Positions 26,265 through 34,364 of a stretch of 64,000 nt of DNA are shown piece by piece. The notes beneath the pieces are model-generated. The model had not been told where the DNA came from, searched no databases, and saw nothing but the letters and a program-made list of their open reading frames with translations. The DNA comes from Scatosoma sp045614565 (GTDB lineage: Bacteria; Bacillota; Clostridia; Christensenellales; Borkfalkiaceae). The stretch spans positions 42,316 through 106,315 of the forward strand of contig JAZLDG010000074.1 of NCBI GenBank assembly GCA_045614565.1, in the 5' to 3' direction. Each line of letters opens with the position of its first letter. Positions within the stretch are counted from its first letter, which is position 1. The translations under genes and the position numbers were made by a program.

Positions 26265-26981
26265 TTATAACTGTTCGTCCGTTTTACCAAAACGGCGGGT
26301 ACGCTCGGAAAACCAAGCGATCGCACTTTCCAAATCCTTATCCGAAAACTCAGGGAACATTTTATCGGAAAAATACAGTTCCGCGTACGCCGCTTGCCAT
26401 AAAAGGAAGTTGGACAAACGGACTTCCTTGCCCGTACGGATAATGAGATCAGGATCAGGTTGCTCGTAGGTATACAAAAGGGAAGAAAAGCTTTCTTCCG
26501 TAAGCGTTTCGCCCCGTTCGATTGCTAAATTCGCCGCGCGAACGATTTCCGCGCGCGCGCCGTAGCAAAGCGCCATATTGATGCCTTTACCTTCGTAGCA
26601 TTGCGTTCTTTCTTCGCTCGCGCGGAGAATGGCTTGCACGTCGTTAGGCAAAAGGGAAAGATCACCGATTACGCGAAGGCGTACGCCACGCGCGCACACC
26701 CGACGCATATATTCGTCGAAATAATTACGGATCAAATCGTACAGCCCTTCTAATTCCGCTTGCGGGCGTTTCAAGTTTTCCGTAGACAACGCGTACACGG
26801 TCACGTAAGAAACGCCTAAATCGAACGCGTGTTCGAGCAGTCCGACCATACGCTCCATACCCTGTTTATGACCAAAGGAGCGGGGCATTAAGCGTTTTTT
26901 CGCCCAACGCCCGTTGCCGTCCATTATTATGGCGATGTGGCGGGGAATTTTCACACCCGCTTTTATTGTATTCGCCACCAT
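26265..26981 (-). CDS. uppS: undecaprenyl diphosphate synthase
   Basis: UppS extends farnesyl diphosphate to the C55 carrier used for peptidoglycan. The 238-residue cis-prenyltransferase has the N-terminal IAIIMDGNGRWAKKR with catalytic Asp and the C-terminal RLSNFLLWQAAYAELYF. It sits between frr and cdsA, as in most Bacillota. Confidence 0.96.
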   Translation of the reverse strand: MVANTIKAGVKIPRHIAIIMDGNGRWAKKRLMPRSFGHKQGMERMVGLLEHAFDLGVSYVTVYALSTENLKRPQAELEGLYDLIRNYFDEYMRRVCARGVRLRVIGDLSLLPNDVQAILRASEERTQCYEGKGINMALCYGARAEIVRAANLAIERGETLTEESFSSLLYTYEQPDPDLIIRTGKEVRLSNFLLWQAAYAELYFSDKMFPEFSDKDLESAIAWFSERTRRFGKTDEQL

Positions 26982-26984
26982 AGC

Positions 26985-27557
26985 TTATATAGACATCAAA
27001 TCTTTTTCTTTCGCGGAAATAATCGTTTCCAACTTGCTCATATATTCGGAAATCATTTTTTCTACGTCCGCTTCGCAACCCGAAGCTTCGTCTTCGGAAA
27101 GCTCTTTCGCCGTTTTCATTTTCTTGATAACGTCCATCGCTTCGCGGCGGTGGTTACGTACGGCAACTTTCGTTTCTTCGCCCATTTTCTTGGCTTGCTT
27201 TACAAGCTCTCTTCTGCGTTCTTCCGTCATATCGGGGAATACCAAACGGATCACGTTCCCGTCGTTGGACGGCGTAAGCCCGATATTCGATTGCAAAATC
27301 GCCTTTTCTACCGCTTTGAGCAGGGATTTATCCCAAAGGCTGATTTGCAAGCATTTCGCGTCCAAAGCGGAAACGTTGCCAAGCTCGATAAGCTTGCTCA
27401 TACCGCCGTACGCTTCGACTTCCAAGCGGTCCAAAATACGGGGATTAGCTCTACCCGTACGAATTGCGCCGTAATCGTTTTCTAACGCGCGCAAGGAATT
27501 TTCCGCTTTTTCTTCAAGTTCTAACATCATTTCTTCAATTCTTTCGTTTTCAATCAT
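26985..27557 (-). CDS. frr: ribosome recycling factor
   Basis: With EF-G, this splits post-termination ribosomes. The 190-residue protein shows the typical long helices and the RTGRANPRILDRLEVEAYGG segment, plus a late AKKMGEETKVAVRNHRREAM region. It lies between pyrH and uppS. Confidence 0.96.
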   Translation of the reverse strand: MIENERIEEMMLELEEKAENSLRALENDYGAIRTGRANPRILDRLEVEAYGGMSKLIELGNVSALDAKCLQISLWDKSLLKAVEKAILQSNIGLTPSNDGNVIRLVFPDMTEERRRELVKQAKKMGEETKVAVRNHRREAMDVIKKMKTAKELSEDEASGCEADVEKMISEYMSKLETIISAKEKDLMSI

Positions 27558-27600
27558 TGTTCGTTTCTCCTTTATTGCCTTTTTTTATGCTTTTTATTCT

Positions 27601-28308
27601 TTACACCTTAATAAGAGTGCCAAGTTTTTCGCCGCAAACCGCGCGAACGATGGAATTTTCTTCGTTCAAGCCGAATGCAAGCGTGGGCACGTCGTTTTCC
27701 ATACACATCGTCGCCGCCGTGAAATCAATCACTTTCAAATTGCGGTTGATAATGTCCGCATAGCGCAATTCTTCGTACTTTTTCGCAAACGGGTTGGTCT
27801 TGGGATCGGAATCATAAATCCCGTCTACGTTCTTTGCCATCAGTAAAATGTCCGCGCCGATTTCACAAGCGCGAAGCGCAGCCGCCGTATCCGTGGAACA
27901 GAACGGGTTACCCGTTCCGCAAGCGAAAATCACGATACGCCCCATTTCAAAATGGCGCAATGCTTTACGCAGAATGAACGGTTCTGCCAAAGACACCATA
28001 TTCAACGCCGTTTGTACGCGTACGGATACGCCGCGTTGCTCGATGGCGTCCATCATTGCGAGCGAGTTCATAACCGTCGCTAACATTCCCATATGATCCG
28101 CCGTCGTTCTGTCCATATTCGTGCCTTGTCTACCGCGCCAAAAGTTTCCGCCGCCGATAACAAGCCCGACTTGAACGCCCATGTTGTGCAATTCTACAAT
28201 TTGATCCACGACGGGCGCGATCACTTCGTGATTAAGCCCAAACCGTTGATCGCCCGCAAGCGCTTCCCCCGAAAGTTTGAGCAATACTCTCTTGTAAATA
28301 GGTTCCAT
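27601..28308 (-). CDS. pyrH: UMP kinase
   Basis: PyrH phosphorylates UMP to UDP. The ATG at 28308 directly follows GGAGGAG and gives 235 residues; an in-frame GTG four codons upstream would overlap that site. Motifs are KRVLLKLSGEALAG, IGGGNFWRGR, and the NPF(A)KKYEEL late region of the amino-acid kinase fold. It is upstream of frr. Confidence 0.96.
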   Translation of the reverse strand: MEPIYKRVLLKLSGEALAGDQRFGLNHEVIAPVVDQIVELHNMGVQVGLVIGGGNFWRGRQGTNMDRTTADHMGMLATVMNSLAMMDAIEQRGVSVRVQTALNMVSLAEPFILRKALRHFEMGRIVIFACGTGNPFCSTDTAAALRACEIGADILLMAKNVDGIYDSDPKTNPFAKKYEELRYADIINRNLKVIDFTAATMCMENDVPTLAFGLNEENSIVRAVCGEKLGTLIKV

Positions 28309-28410
28309 AAACTCCTCCACTACCGTTTTATCTATTATACCATATTTCTTTGAAGAAAGCTATATAAAATAAGAAAAAAGTTGATGAAATTTAGAAAATT
28401 TTATACAATT

Positions 28411-28438
28411 TACCCCGTGGGCGGGGTCGCCCACGGGG
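28411..28438 (-). terminator. terminator after tsf
   Basis: CCCCGTGGGC and GCCCACGGGG form a strong stem downstream of tsf, though the U-tract behind it is poor. Confidence 0.65.
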
Positions 28439-28457
28439 GAGTGGTTGTTTTTTTAAT

Positions 28458-29348
28458 TTAGTTCTTCATTGCAGCGACTTGTTTTGCAACTTCTTCGCTC
28501 AAATCTTCGCTCTTCTTTTCAAGACCTTCGCCCATAATATAGAACGCGAATTTGTTGATGGAAGCGCCTGCGCCTTTTACAAGGTCCGCAATCTTCTTGG
28601 AGTCGTCCTTAATGAACGCTTGTTCCAAAAGGCAGTTTTCTTCGTAGAATTTCTTAATTCTACCCATAACCATCTTTTCAGCGATTGCTTCGGGTTTGCC
28701 TTCGTTCATCGCTTGTTGCTTCAATACAGCCTTTTCTCTTTCAAGCGTTTCAGCCGAAACTTCGTCCTTGGTAAGGTACGCAGGCTTCGTGAACGCGATT
28801 TGAAGCGTGATATCGTGCGCAACTTCTTTCGCTGCGTCCGTAGCTTCGCCAGCCATATCAAGCAATACGCCGAGCTTACCGCCAAGGTGGATATAGCTTG
28901 CCATAAAGCCGTTCGTTTCATAGCGAACGAATCTTCTTACCGCAATCTTTTCGCCGATAATCGCGATTTTGCTCTTCAAAAATTCTTCTACCGTGCCGCC
29001 TTGGCAAGCGCAAGGAAGCAACGCTTCCACGGATGCGGGGTTATCTTTAACGATAACTTTCGCGATTTCGTTTGCGATTTCAAGGAACTGGGGATTTTTT
29101 GCAACGAAGTCGGATTCGCAGTTAAGTTCTACCAAAACGCCCGTGTTGCCGTCGATATACGCCGCAACGATACCTTCCGCCGCGATACGGGAAGCTTTCT
29201 TATCCGCTTTCGCAATGCCCCGTTCTCTCAATAAATCCGCCGCCTTTGCCATATCGCCGTCAGCGTCCGTCAATGCTCTCTTACAATCCATAACGCCTGC
29301 GCCAGTCTTTTCACGCAACGCCATTACGTCTTTTGCCGTAAATGCCAT
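28458..29348 (-). CDS. tsf: translation elongation factor Ts
   Basis: EF-Ts exchanges GDP on EF-Tu. The 296-residue protein has the N-terminal UBA-like signature MALREKTGAGVMDCKRAL and ELNCESDFVAKN, with the full-length C-terminal dimerisation region. It follows rpsB by 78 bases. Confidence 0.96.
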   Translation of the reverse strand: MAFTAKDVMALREKTGAGVMDCKRALTDADGDMAKAADLLRERGIAKADKKASRIAAEGIVAAYIDGNTGVLVELNCESDFVAKNPQFLEIANEIAKVIVKDNPASVEALLPCACQGGTVEEFLKSKIAIIGEKIAVRRFVRYETNGFMASYIHLGGKLGVLLDMAGEATDAAKEVAHDITLQIAFTKPAYLTKDEVSAETLEREKAVLKQQAMNEGKPEAIAEKMVMGRIKKFYEENCLLEQAFIKDDSKKIADLVKGAGASINKFAFYIMGEGLEKKSEDLSEEVAKQVAAMKN

Positions 29349-29426
29349 AATTTTTTTCTCCTTATTTATTATTTTGAAATTTTCGTCCGATTATAAACAA
29401 ATCGGACGAGCGTTAATTTTCTTCTC

Positions 29427-30197
29427 TTACGCGTTTTCTTCCGCTGCCGCTACCACTTCTTCAATGGATTCAGGAGCTTCTTCCGCAGCTTGTTGCATAG
29501 CAACGAGCGCTTCTTCACCTTGATTTGCTTCGATAACCGCGTTTGCGATTACGGACGCGATCAGCTTGATTGCGCGGATAGCGTCGTCGTTACCGGGGAT
29601 AACGTAATCGATTTCGTCGGGATCGCAGTTGGTGTCGGTAATCGCAACGATCTTGATGCCGAGCTTCTTCGCTTCTTTGATCGCGATATCTTCGTTGTGG
29701 GGATCTACGACGAACATAACGCCGGGCATAGACTTCATAGTCTTGATACCGCCAAGGTTCGCCTGCAATTTGCCCATTTCCTTCTTCAAAAGCATAACTT
29801 CTTTCTTGGGCAACGCTTCAAAATCGCCGTTTGCTTCCATAGCTTCAAGCTTTTCAAGACGCTCTACGCGGCTTCTCATCGTTTTGAAGTTGGTCAAGCA
29901 ACCGCCAAGCCAACGGCTGTTTACGTAGTATTGACCGCAACGTTCCGCTTCTTCTTTGATTGCGTCCTGTGCCTGTTTCTTCGTACCTACGAAAAGTACG
30001 GTTTTGCCTGCTTTTACGCTGTCGCAAACGAACGTGTACGCTTCTTCGATAAGGTTAGCCGTAACCTGCAAGTCGATGATGTGAATATCGTTTCTTGCCG
30101 CGAAGATGTACTTCTTCATTTTGGGATTCCACTTTCTCGTCTGATGACCGAAGTGCACGCCAGCTTCCAAAAGCTGTTTCATAGTGATAACTGCCAT
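29427..30197 (-). CDS. rpsB: 30S ribosomal protein S2
   Basis: The 256-residue protein has the S2 hallmarks LLEAGVHFGHQTRKWNPKM and a late VITDTNCDPDEIDYVIPGND. The C-terminus is an acidic alanine-rich tail. It heads an rpsB-tsf transcript whose roughly 110-base leader could hold autogenous control. Confidence 0.97.
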   Translation of the reverse strand: MAVITMKQLLEAGVHFGHQTRKWNPKMKKYIFAARNDIHIIDLQVTANLIEEAYTFVCDSVKAGKTVLFVGTKKQAQDAIKEEAERCGQYYVNSRWLGGCLTNFKTMRSRVERLEKLEAMEANGDFEALPKKEVMLLKKEMGKLQANLGGIKTMKSMPGVMFVVDPHNEDIAIKEAKKLGIKIVAITDTNCDPDEIDYVIPGNDDAIRAIKLIASVIANAVIEANQGEEALVAMQQAAEEAPESIEEVVAAAEENA

Positions 30198-30343
30198 AAT
30201 TCAAACCTCCGTTTTACCTCCCCGCCTTGCGTTGGCTCGCAATTACGTTCGCATTGAAAGATTTTACGAACACGGATTGCGCACAATGAGCGAGTGTGAA
30301 TTTTCAGCCTTACTATTTTATCATATCGGACAAGCGATTGCAA
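30198..30343 (-). promoter_or_regulatory. rpsB promoter and ~110-nt leader
   Basis: The minus strand has TTGCAA (30343-30338), 17 bases and TAAAAT (30320-30315). The leader up to rpsB contains GCGAGCCAACGC and GGCGGGGAGG stretches that could form an S2-binding leader structure; I cannot fold it reliably. Confidence 0.5.
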
Positions 30344-30383
30344 GCTATTTTATAACGATTTTACACTTTTTTTCCTTTTTTAT

Positions 30384-30413
30384 AAAAAAACGCGGAAAAT
30401 TTCCGCGCTTTTT
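30384..30413 (-). terminator. terminator after the ruvX-DUF1292 gene
   Basis: CGCGGAAA and TTTCCGCG form a hairpin followed on the minus strand by TTTTTTTAT. Confidence 0.85.
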
Positions 30414-30416
30414 CAT

Positions 30417-31166
30417 TTACTCCAACTGCATCGCTTCGTCGCTGTCTTCAAATTTTTCGTACTGATAGCAAAATTCCGCGAATACTTCGTCCATAAGCTG
30501 TTCGTCTTCCAATGGTACGAGCGTTTGTTCCGCTTCGTTAAGCTCGAAAATCACGACTTCGTCCTCTTCTTCCGATTCAGGTTCAGCTTTTTGGAATACG
30601 CAATACGTGCCGCCGCGATACTCGATCGTTGCGATATGCAAAAATTTCTCTACGTTCCCCGCGTCGTCTTCCAGCTCGATAATGCGTTCTTCTTCATCCA
30701 TCAACATTTCTTCGTTTTCCATTGTCTTCTCCTTTTTTTCTTTGATTTTTTCTCGCGACAACCAGCTTTCTAAAATATAGGAAGCGGCAATCGAATCCAC
30801 CGTTTTTTTTCTGTCCCCGCGCTTTACGCCGCCCGCAATTTGCGTTTCCCGCGCTTGCATCGTGGTAAAACGCTCGTCTTCCAGCTCAATGGGCAAATCC
30901 GTTTTTTCGCGCAGGGCTTGAATAAACTCTTGCGTTTTCACCGTTTGCACGCTCTCGCTGCCGTCGAAGTTCACGGGCATACCGCATACGATCACGCCTA
31001 CGCCCCTATCCGCGGCAATTTTGGCAATCGCCGCCACGTCCGCTTGAAAATCCCGCGTACGAAAATAGGTTTCGCAAGGCATTGCGTATTCGTTAAAGGG
31101 ATCGGAAATCGCTACGCCGATTCGTTTGTCGCCTATATCGAAGGCTATCGCTCTTTTTTTCAACAT
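30417..31166 (-). CDS. RuvX/YqgF Holliday-junction resolvase-like protein fused to DUF1292
   Basis: The first ~145 of 249 residues are RuvX/YqgF, an RNase-H-fold nuclease implicated in pre-16S rRNA processing. Motifs are AFDIGDKRIGVAISDP, IVCGMPVNFDGS and LEDERFTTMQA. The rest is a DUF1292 protein: ERIIELEDDAGNVEKFLH, then YCVFQKAEPESEEEDEVVIF. In most Bacillota these are adjacent separate genes; here no stop intervenes. An internal ATG at 30722 has its own AAGGAG 7 bases upstream, so a free 101-residue DUF1292 protein is probably also made. ATG 31166 lacks a ribosome site and lies 6 bases after TATAAT, suggesting a leaderless message. Confidence 0.88.
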   Translation of the reverse strand: MLKKRAIAFDIGDKRIGVAISDPFNEYAMPCETYFRTRDFQADVAAIAKIAADRGVGVIVCGMPVNFDGSESVQTVKTQEFIQALREKTDLPIELEDERFTTMQARETQIAGGVKRGDRKKTVDSIAASYILESWLSREKIKEKKEKTMENEEMLMDEEERIIELEDDAGNVEKFLHIATIEYRGGTYCVFQKAEPESEEEDEVVIFELNEAEQTLVPLEDEQLMDEVFAEFCYQYEKFEDSDEAMQLE

Positions 31167-31325
31167 AACTATATTATAACACAATCCCCGCCTGTCGTCT
31201 ATCGTTTGGATACGTATATTTGAAAAATTTTATCACATACTGTATAACGAAACGGAAATAAAACAAACCCGACTTTTACAGTTTGTTTTACGATCGTTTG
31301 GTATATGCTCGATAAGGGGGAAATT

Positions 31326-31565
31326 ATGGAAAAATTCGTAATCGGTTTAGCCGTCGGCGGGGTTTTAGGCGCAGTTTTGGCAACGAACAACTATAAAATG
31401 CGTACGATCGTCAAAAAGAGCCAAGAAGAAGTCCAAGCCAAGCTTGACGAATTGATGGACGAAAAAATCCGTGAAATGGACGAAGCGGCGGAAGAAAAAG
31501 CCGCCGAAAAAAACGAAGCGGACGAAAAACCCGTCAAAAAATTGATGAAAAAATTGAAGCAATAA
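31326..31565 (+). CDS. YtxH-like small membrane-anchored protein
   Basis: This 79-residue protein has one N-terminal hydrophobic segment (FVIGLAVGGVLGAVLA) followed by a highly charged helical region rich in Glu and Lys. That is the layout of YtxH/general-stress membrane proteins. The start at 31326 follows AAGGGGGAAATT. It is divergent from ruvX and ends in a strong terminator, so it is monocistronic. Function unknown. Confidence 0.75.
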   Translation: MEKFVIGLAVGGVLGAVLATNNYKMRTIVKKSQEEVQAKLDELMDEKIREMDEAAEEKAAEKNEADEKPVKKLMKKLKQ

Positions 31566-31568
31566 ATC

Positions 31569-31601
31569 AAAACCACCAGTTGAACTGGTGGTTTTGATTT
31601 A
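31569..31601. terminator. bidirectional terminator
   Basis: AAAACCACCAGTT and AACTGGTGGTTTT form a 13-bp hairpin between two convergent genes. Confidence 0.88.
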
Positions 31602-32240
31602 AGAATTTTTTAAGACGCGAAGCTCGGCTTTGAGCGCGGCGTTTTCTACGCGTAAGCGTTCGTTTTCCGTCTTTAAGGCTTGCGCCAAACGGTCGTATAA
31701 AGAATTGATTTCGTTTTCTAATCTACGGCGCAAAAAATCACGGTCGGGCAAATTCGTTTTTTCCACGGCGGCAGCTCGGCGTTGCATTTGCGATGCTTCT
31801 TCCCCAAGCCCCATTTCCGCGGCGATTGCCGCAATGCGTTTGGGTTCTTTTTTCAGCATATTACGGTACTTATTTTGCAAGCGGAGCATTAATTTATCGT
31901 CGCCGCCCGCAAGATTAAAAATCGCGCGGCGGATGGAAATTCCCTTGCTCTTTTCCGTCAAAATACTACGCAAAGCCGCGTCCGTTTCTTGCTCGGTAAA
32001 CTCGCGGATTTTTTCCACGGACAGCGTAGACCCGTCCAAAAGCTTGACGATCCGTTCGTCTTGCTTTTCATTTTTCATCAGCGCGTAATAGTAATTTCTC
32101 ACACTTCCTTTCGCTCTGCCCCGCTGCAAGCCGTACGCTTCAAATAAATAAGTAAGCGTTTTGCCCTTGCTTTTGCCTTCCTTAATAAATTCGACTAAAT
32201 TTTTAGCTTCTTCTTCCGTATAACCGTTGATCTTGTTCAT
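31599..32240 (-). CDS. Myb/SANT-like DNA-binding protein with C-terminal coiled coil (RsfA-like)
   Basis: The 213-residue protein starts at ATG 32240 behind GGAGGA. Residues 1-55 (GYTEEEAKNLVEFIKEGKSK and the following GSVRNYYYALMK) look like a Myb/SANT or RsfA-type DNA-binding domain. The C-terminal ~45 residues form a leucine-heptad coiled coil (LYDRLAQALKTENERLRVEN). Such proteins act as transcription regulators, some prespore-specific. The target is unknown. It is divergent from the next gene. Confidence 0.6.
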   Translation of the reverse strand: MNKINGYTEEEAKNLVEFIKEGKSKGKTLTYLFEAYGLQRGRAKGSVRNYYYALMKNEKQDERIVKLLDGSTLSVEKIREFTEQETDAALRSILTEKSKGISIRRAIFNLAGGDDKLMLRLQNKYRNMLKKEPKRIAAIAAEMGLGEEASQMQRRAAAVEKTNLPDRDFLRRRLENEINSLYDRLAQALKTENERLRVENAALKAELRVLKNS

Positions 32241-32333
32241 ATTTTTATCCTCCGATTTTCTCGATCTGAAAAAATTATTAACGGATTTTTGCACTTTTAT
32301 ACTTTTCAAAGCGGGAAAAGAATAGGATATAGT

Positions 32334-33227
32334 ATGAAAATTTATTTTTTATCTTCAAAACCTTGCGCGCTTTATATTAACGACGCGTATTTCGGTATCA
32401 CGGACGGCTTTGAACGCTTCGCCGAAGCGTCGTTAAAAGACAAACTTTTTATACGCTTTATTCCCGAAAACGCTTCGCCGATCGGCTTTTTTCTAACGGA
32501 AAATATCCGTTTCTCGCCCCCGCAGGGGTGCGAAGTATATTTACTTCGCGACGGGATTGCCATTTTTGCGCGGGATTTTACTCCGCTCGACAAAGCCTTG
32601 AAGATGATTGCGCAAAAGCGCGAAAATCAAACGCTCGTCACCGTGTTCACCCAAGGGGAAATACAAGCGTCCATCGAAACGCCCGACGGGCTGTTTCTCG
32701 CAACCCTGCCCCCGTCCTTTTCAGAATGTGAAATTATTTTTGCCTGTGATTTGGTACTGCTGAAAAGCCCAACCCAGCTCGCCGTGCTTACGCTTACGGG
32801 CAAGCGCGTGCTTTTGGAAAGCGTACGCGAATTTTCGCTCGAAAACGATGAGTTGTTTTTAACCCTACCCCTTTGCGATTCGCTGGGGCAAGAAGCAAAA
32901 TGCACGTACCGTTTGGATAAAGACGGTTGCCAGCGAACGGCGTTTTCGCTTATTCAAGCGCAAAGCGACAGCGTTTTAGACGAGCTTTTACCTTACGCGT
33001 TTTTTGAAAGCGTTTTGTTGGGGTTAGATTACGAAAATTTGTTAAACGACGAGTTAAAAGCAAAATCGGGCGAGCTTCGCGCGTTTTTGGGCGAGTTCGT
33101 CGCCGTTATTCAAACCAAAACGTCTAACGTTTGCGCGTTAGTGCGAGAAAAGAAAGAACGGCTTTACGAGCTTTCCTATTACACCGTGGAAATTGCGGAC
33201 GGAAAAATTTGCGATATAAAAACTTGA
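32334..33227 (+). CDS. uncharacterised protein, 297 residues
   Basis: I do not recognise a family. The protein starts MKIYFLSSKPCALYINDAYFGIT and shows alternating beta-strand-like hydrophobicity through residue ~200, then a more helical C-terminus. There is no signal peptide or membrane segment. Codon use matches its neighbours, so it is probably a lineage-specific cytoplasmic protein. It is divergent from the Myb-like gene with a 93-base gap. Confidence 0.6.
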   Translation: MKIYFLSSKPCALYINDAYFGITDGFERFAEASLKDKLFIRFIPENASPIGFFLTENIRFSPPQGCEVYLLRDGIAIFARDFTPLDKALKMIAQKRENQTLVTVFTQGEIQASIETPDGLFLATLPPSFSECEIIFACDLVLLKSPTQLAVLTLTGKRVLLESVREFSLENDELFLTLPLCDSLGQEAKCTYRLDKDGCQRTAFSLIQAQSDSVLDELLPYAFFESVLLGLDYENLLNDELKAKSGELRAFLGEFVAVIQTKTSNVCALVREKKERLYELSYYTVEIADGKICDIKT

Positions 33228-33273
33228 TTTGACAAGCTTTGACCAAATTATAGAAAAATAGCCAAAAACCACC

Positions 33274-33315
33274 TTGCGCGCGCGGTTGACAACCGCGCGC
33301 GCAATCGTTTATAAT
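33274..33315 (+). promoter_or_regulatory. promoter with a 14-bp GC-rich palindrome centred on the -35 box
   Basis: TTGCGCGCGCGGTT (33274-33287) and its exact complement AACCGCGCGCGCAA (33291-33304) flank GAC. The -35 TTGACA (33286-33291) is formed at the centre. TATAAT is at 33310-33315 after 18 bases. It could be the terminator of the upstream gene, an operator, or both. Confidence 0.65.
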
Positions 33316-33347
33316 AAGCTTGCTAAAAAATAAAAAGGAGCATAGTT

Positions 33348-33581
33348 ATGCAAAAAGTAATTTGTAAAAAGGTTTACGACACGGAAACGGCTACGTTTAT
33401 TACAAAATTTACGTTTGGCGAATTCGGTTCGGCGGACGGATACGAAGAATGTCTGTTCCAAACGGAAAGCGGATCGTACTTTCTCTACGTAAACGGCGGG
33501 GCAAACTCGAAATACACGAAAGAAGACATCAAAAGATTGAGCCCAGAAAAAGCCGAAGCGTGGTTGAAAGCCATCGCGTAA
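33348..33581 (+). CDS. small uncharacterised protein, 77 residues
   Basis: This short protein (MQKVICKKVYDTETATFITK onward) starts after AAAAAGGAG and ends in ALKA-like helices (KAEAWLKAIA). It contains a central YEECLFQTESGSYFLYVNGG beta-rich part. It has no recognised family; similar small proteins occur in clostridial genomes. It has its own promoter and terminator. Confidence 0.65.
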   Translation: MQKVICKKVYDTETATFITKFTFGEFGSADGYEECLFQTESGSYFLYVNGGANSKYTKEDIKRLSPEKAEAWLKAIA

Positions 33582-33600
33582 CGAAAGAAGTCGCAACAAA

Positions 33601-33632
33601 ACGCCCCGAACGGTTCGTACCGTTCGGGGCGT
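33601..33632. terminator. bidirectional terminator
   Basis: ACGCCCCGAACGGT and ACCGTTCGGGGCGT make a perfect 14-bp hairpin between convergent genes. Confidence 0.9.
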
Positions 33633-33636
33633 AAAA

Positions 33637-34296
33637 TTATCCGATAATTTCAAAAGCCAAGATGTCCACGGAAGAGTCTTTCACCTTGTAGCCAAAGCTC
33701 TTGAACATAGCTTTCAAGGTCACTCTGCCGTTCAAGGTTAACGTGTACATTTCGTGCGTGTTGCGGGATTCCCCTTGCACGTACGGCGTATTCCAAGCCG
33801 AGCCCATATCTATTTTGGTGTAGGCGGAATCGCCTTCTTCCAAAATATATTTTACGATATCGTCCGCGAAATATTTAGGACGGGTAAGCGCGCCGTCCTT
33901 GCAAGGAACGTAAAGCTTTAACTTGTCGTTTAACGTAAGCACGTTGTACGGGTTTTCAATTTCCACGTCGTATTTAACGCTTAACGAAACCTTCGCCTTT
34001 TTGCCGTTTTTGGCGGTAAATTTAACGTCTTTTTTCGTAAAGCTTCCCGACATACCGTAAGGATAAAAATATAACTTTAAGTTTTGCACCTTCCCAAACA
34101 AGAACGGTACTTTTAACCCCGGTATATCCTTGCTGTTGACGGTAATTTTATCGTTAAAAAATTTCAACGCGCCGTTGCCCTGCTTTGCCACGCCGAAATG
34201 GTTTTCGGGACAGTACACGACCGTTCCTTTCGCAAACGGCTGTTGCAGCCCGTAAAAAAGCGAGTCCGGAGAAAGCTTACAATAAATTTTTTCCAT
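33637..34296 (-). CDS. uncharacterised protein, 219 residues
   Basis: The sequence is beta-rich. Residues ~75-115 (LKLYFYPYGMSGSFTKKDVK and KAKVSLSVKYDVEIENPY) recall an SPFH/band-7-like core, but there is no transmembrane anchor and I would not assign that family firmly. It has no signal peptide. It is followed by a shared terminator and lies after the cyclophilin-like lipoprotein gene in the same direction. Confidence 0.5.
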   Translation of the reverse strand: MEKIYCKLSPDSLFYGLQQPFAKGTVVYCPENHFGVAKQGNGALKFFNDKITVNSKDIPGLKVPFLFGKVQNLKLYFYPYGMSGSFTKKDVKFTAKNGKKAKVSLSVKYDVEIENPYNVLTLNDKLKLYVPCKDGALTRPKYFADDIVKYILEEGDSAYTKIDMGSAWNTPYVQGESRNTHEMYTLTLNGRVTLKAMFKSFGYKVKDSSVDILAFEIIG

Positions 34297-34364
34297 ATCC
34301 TTATTCTCCCATCTTTTTTCTTGACTTAATAAAAATTTGCCAAAAATTAGAATAAAGCCAACTT

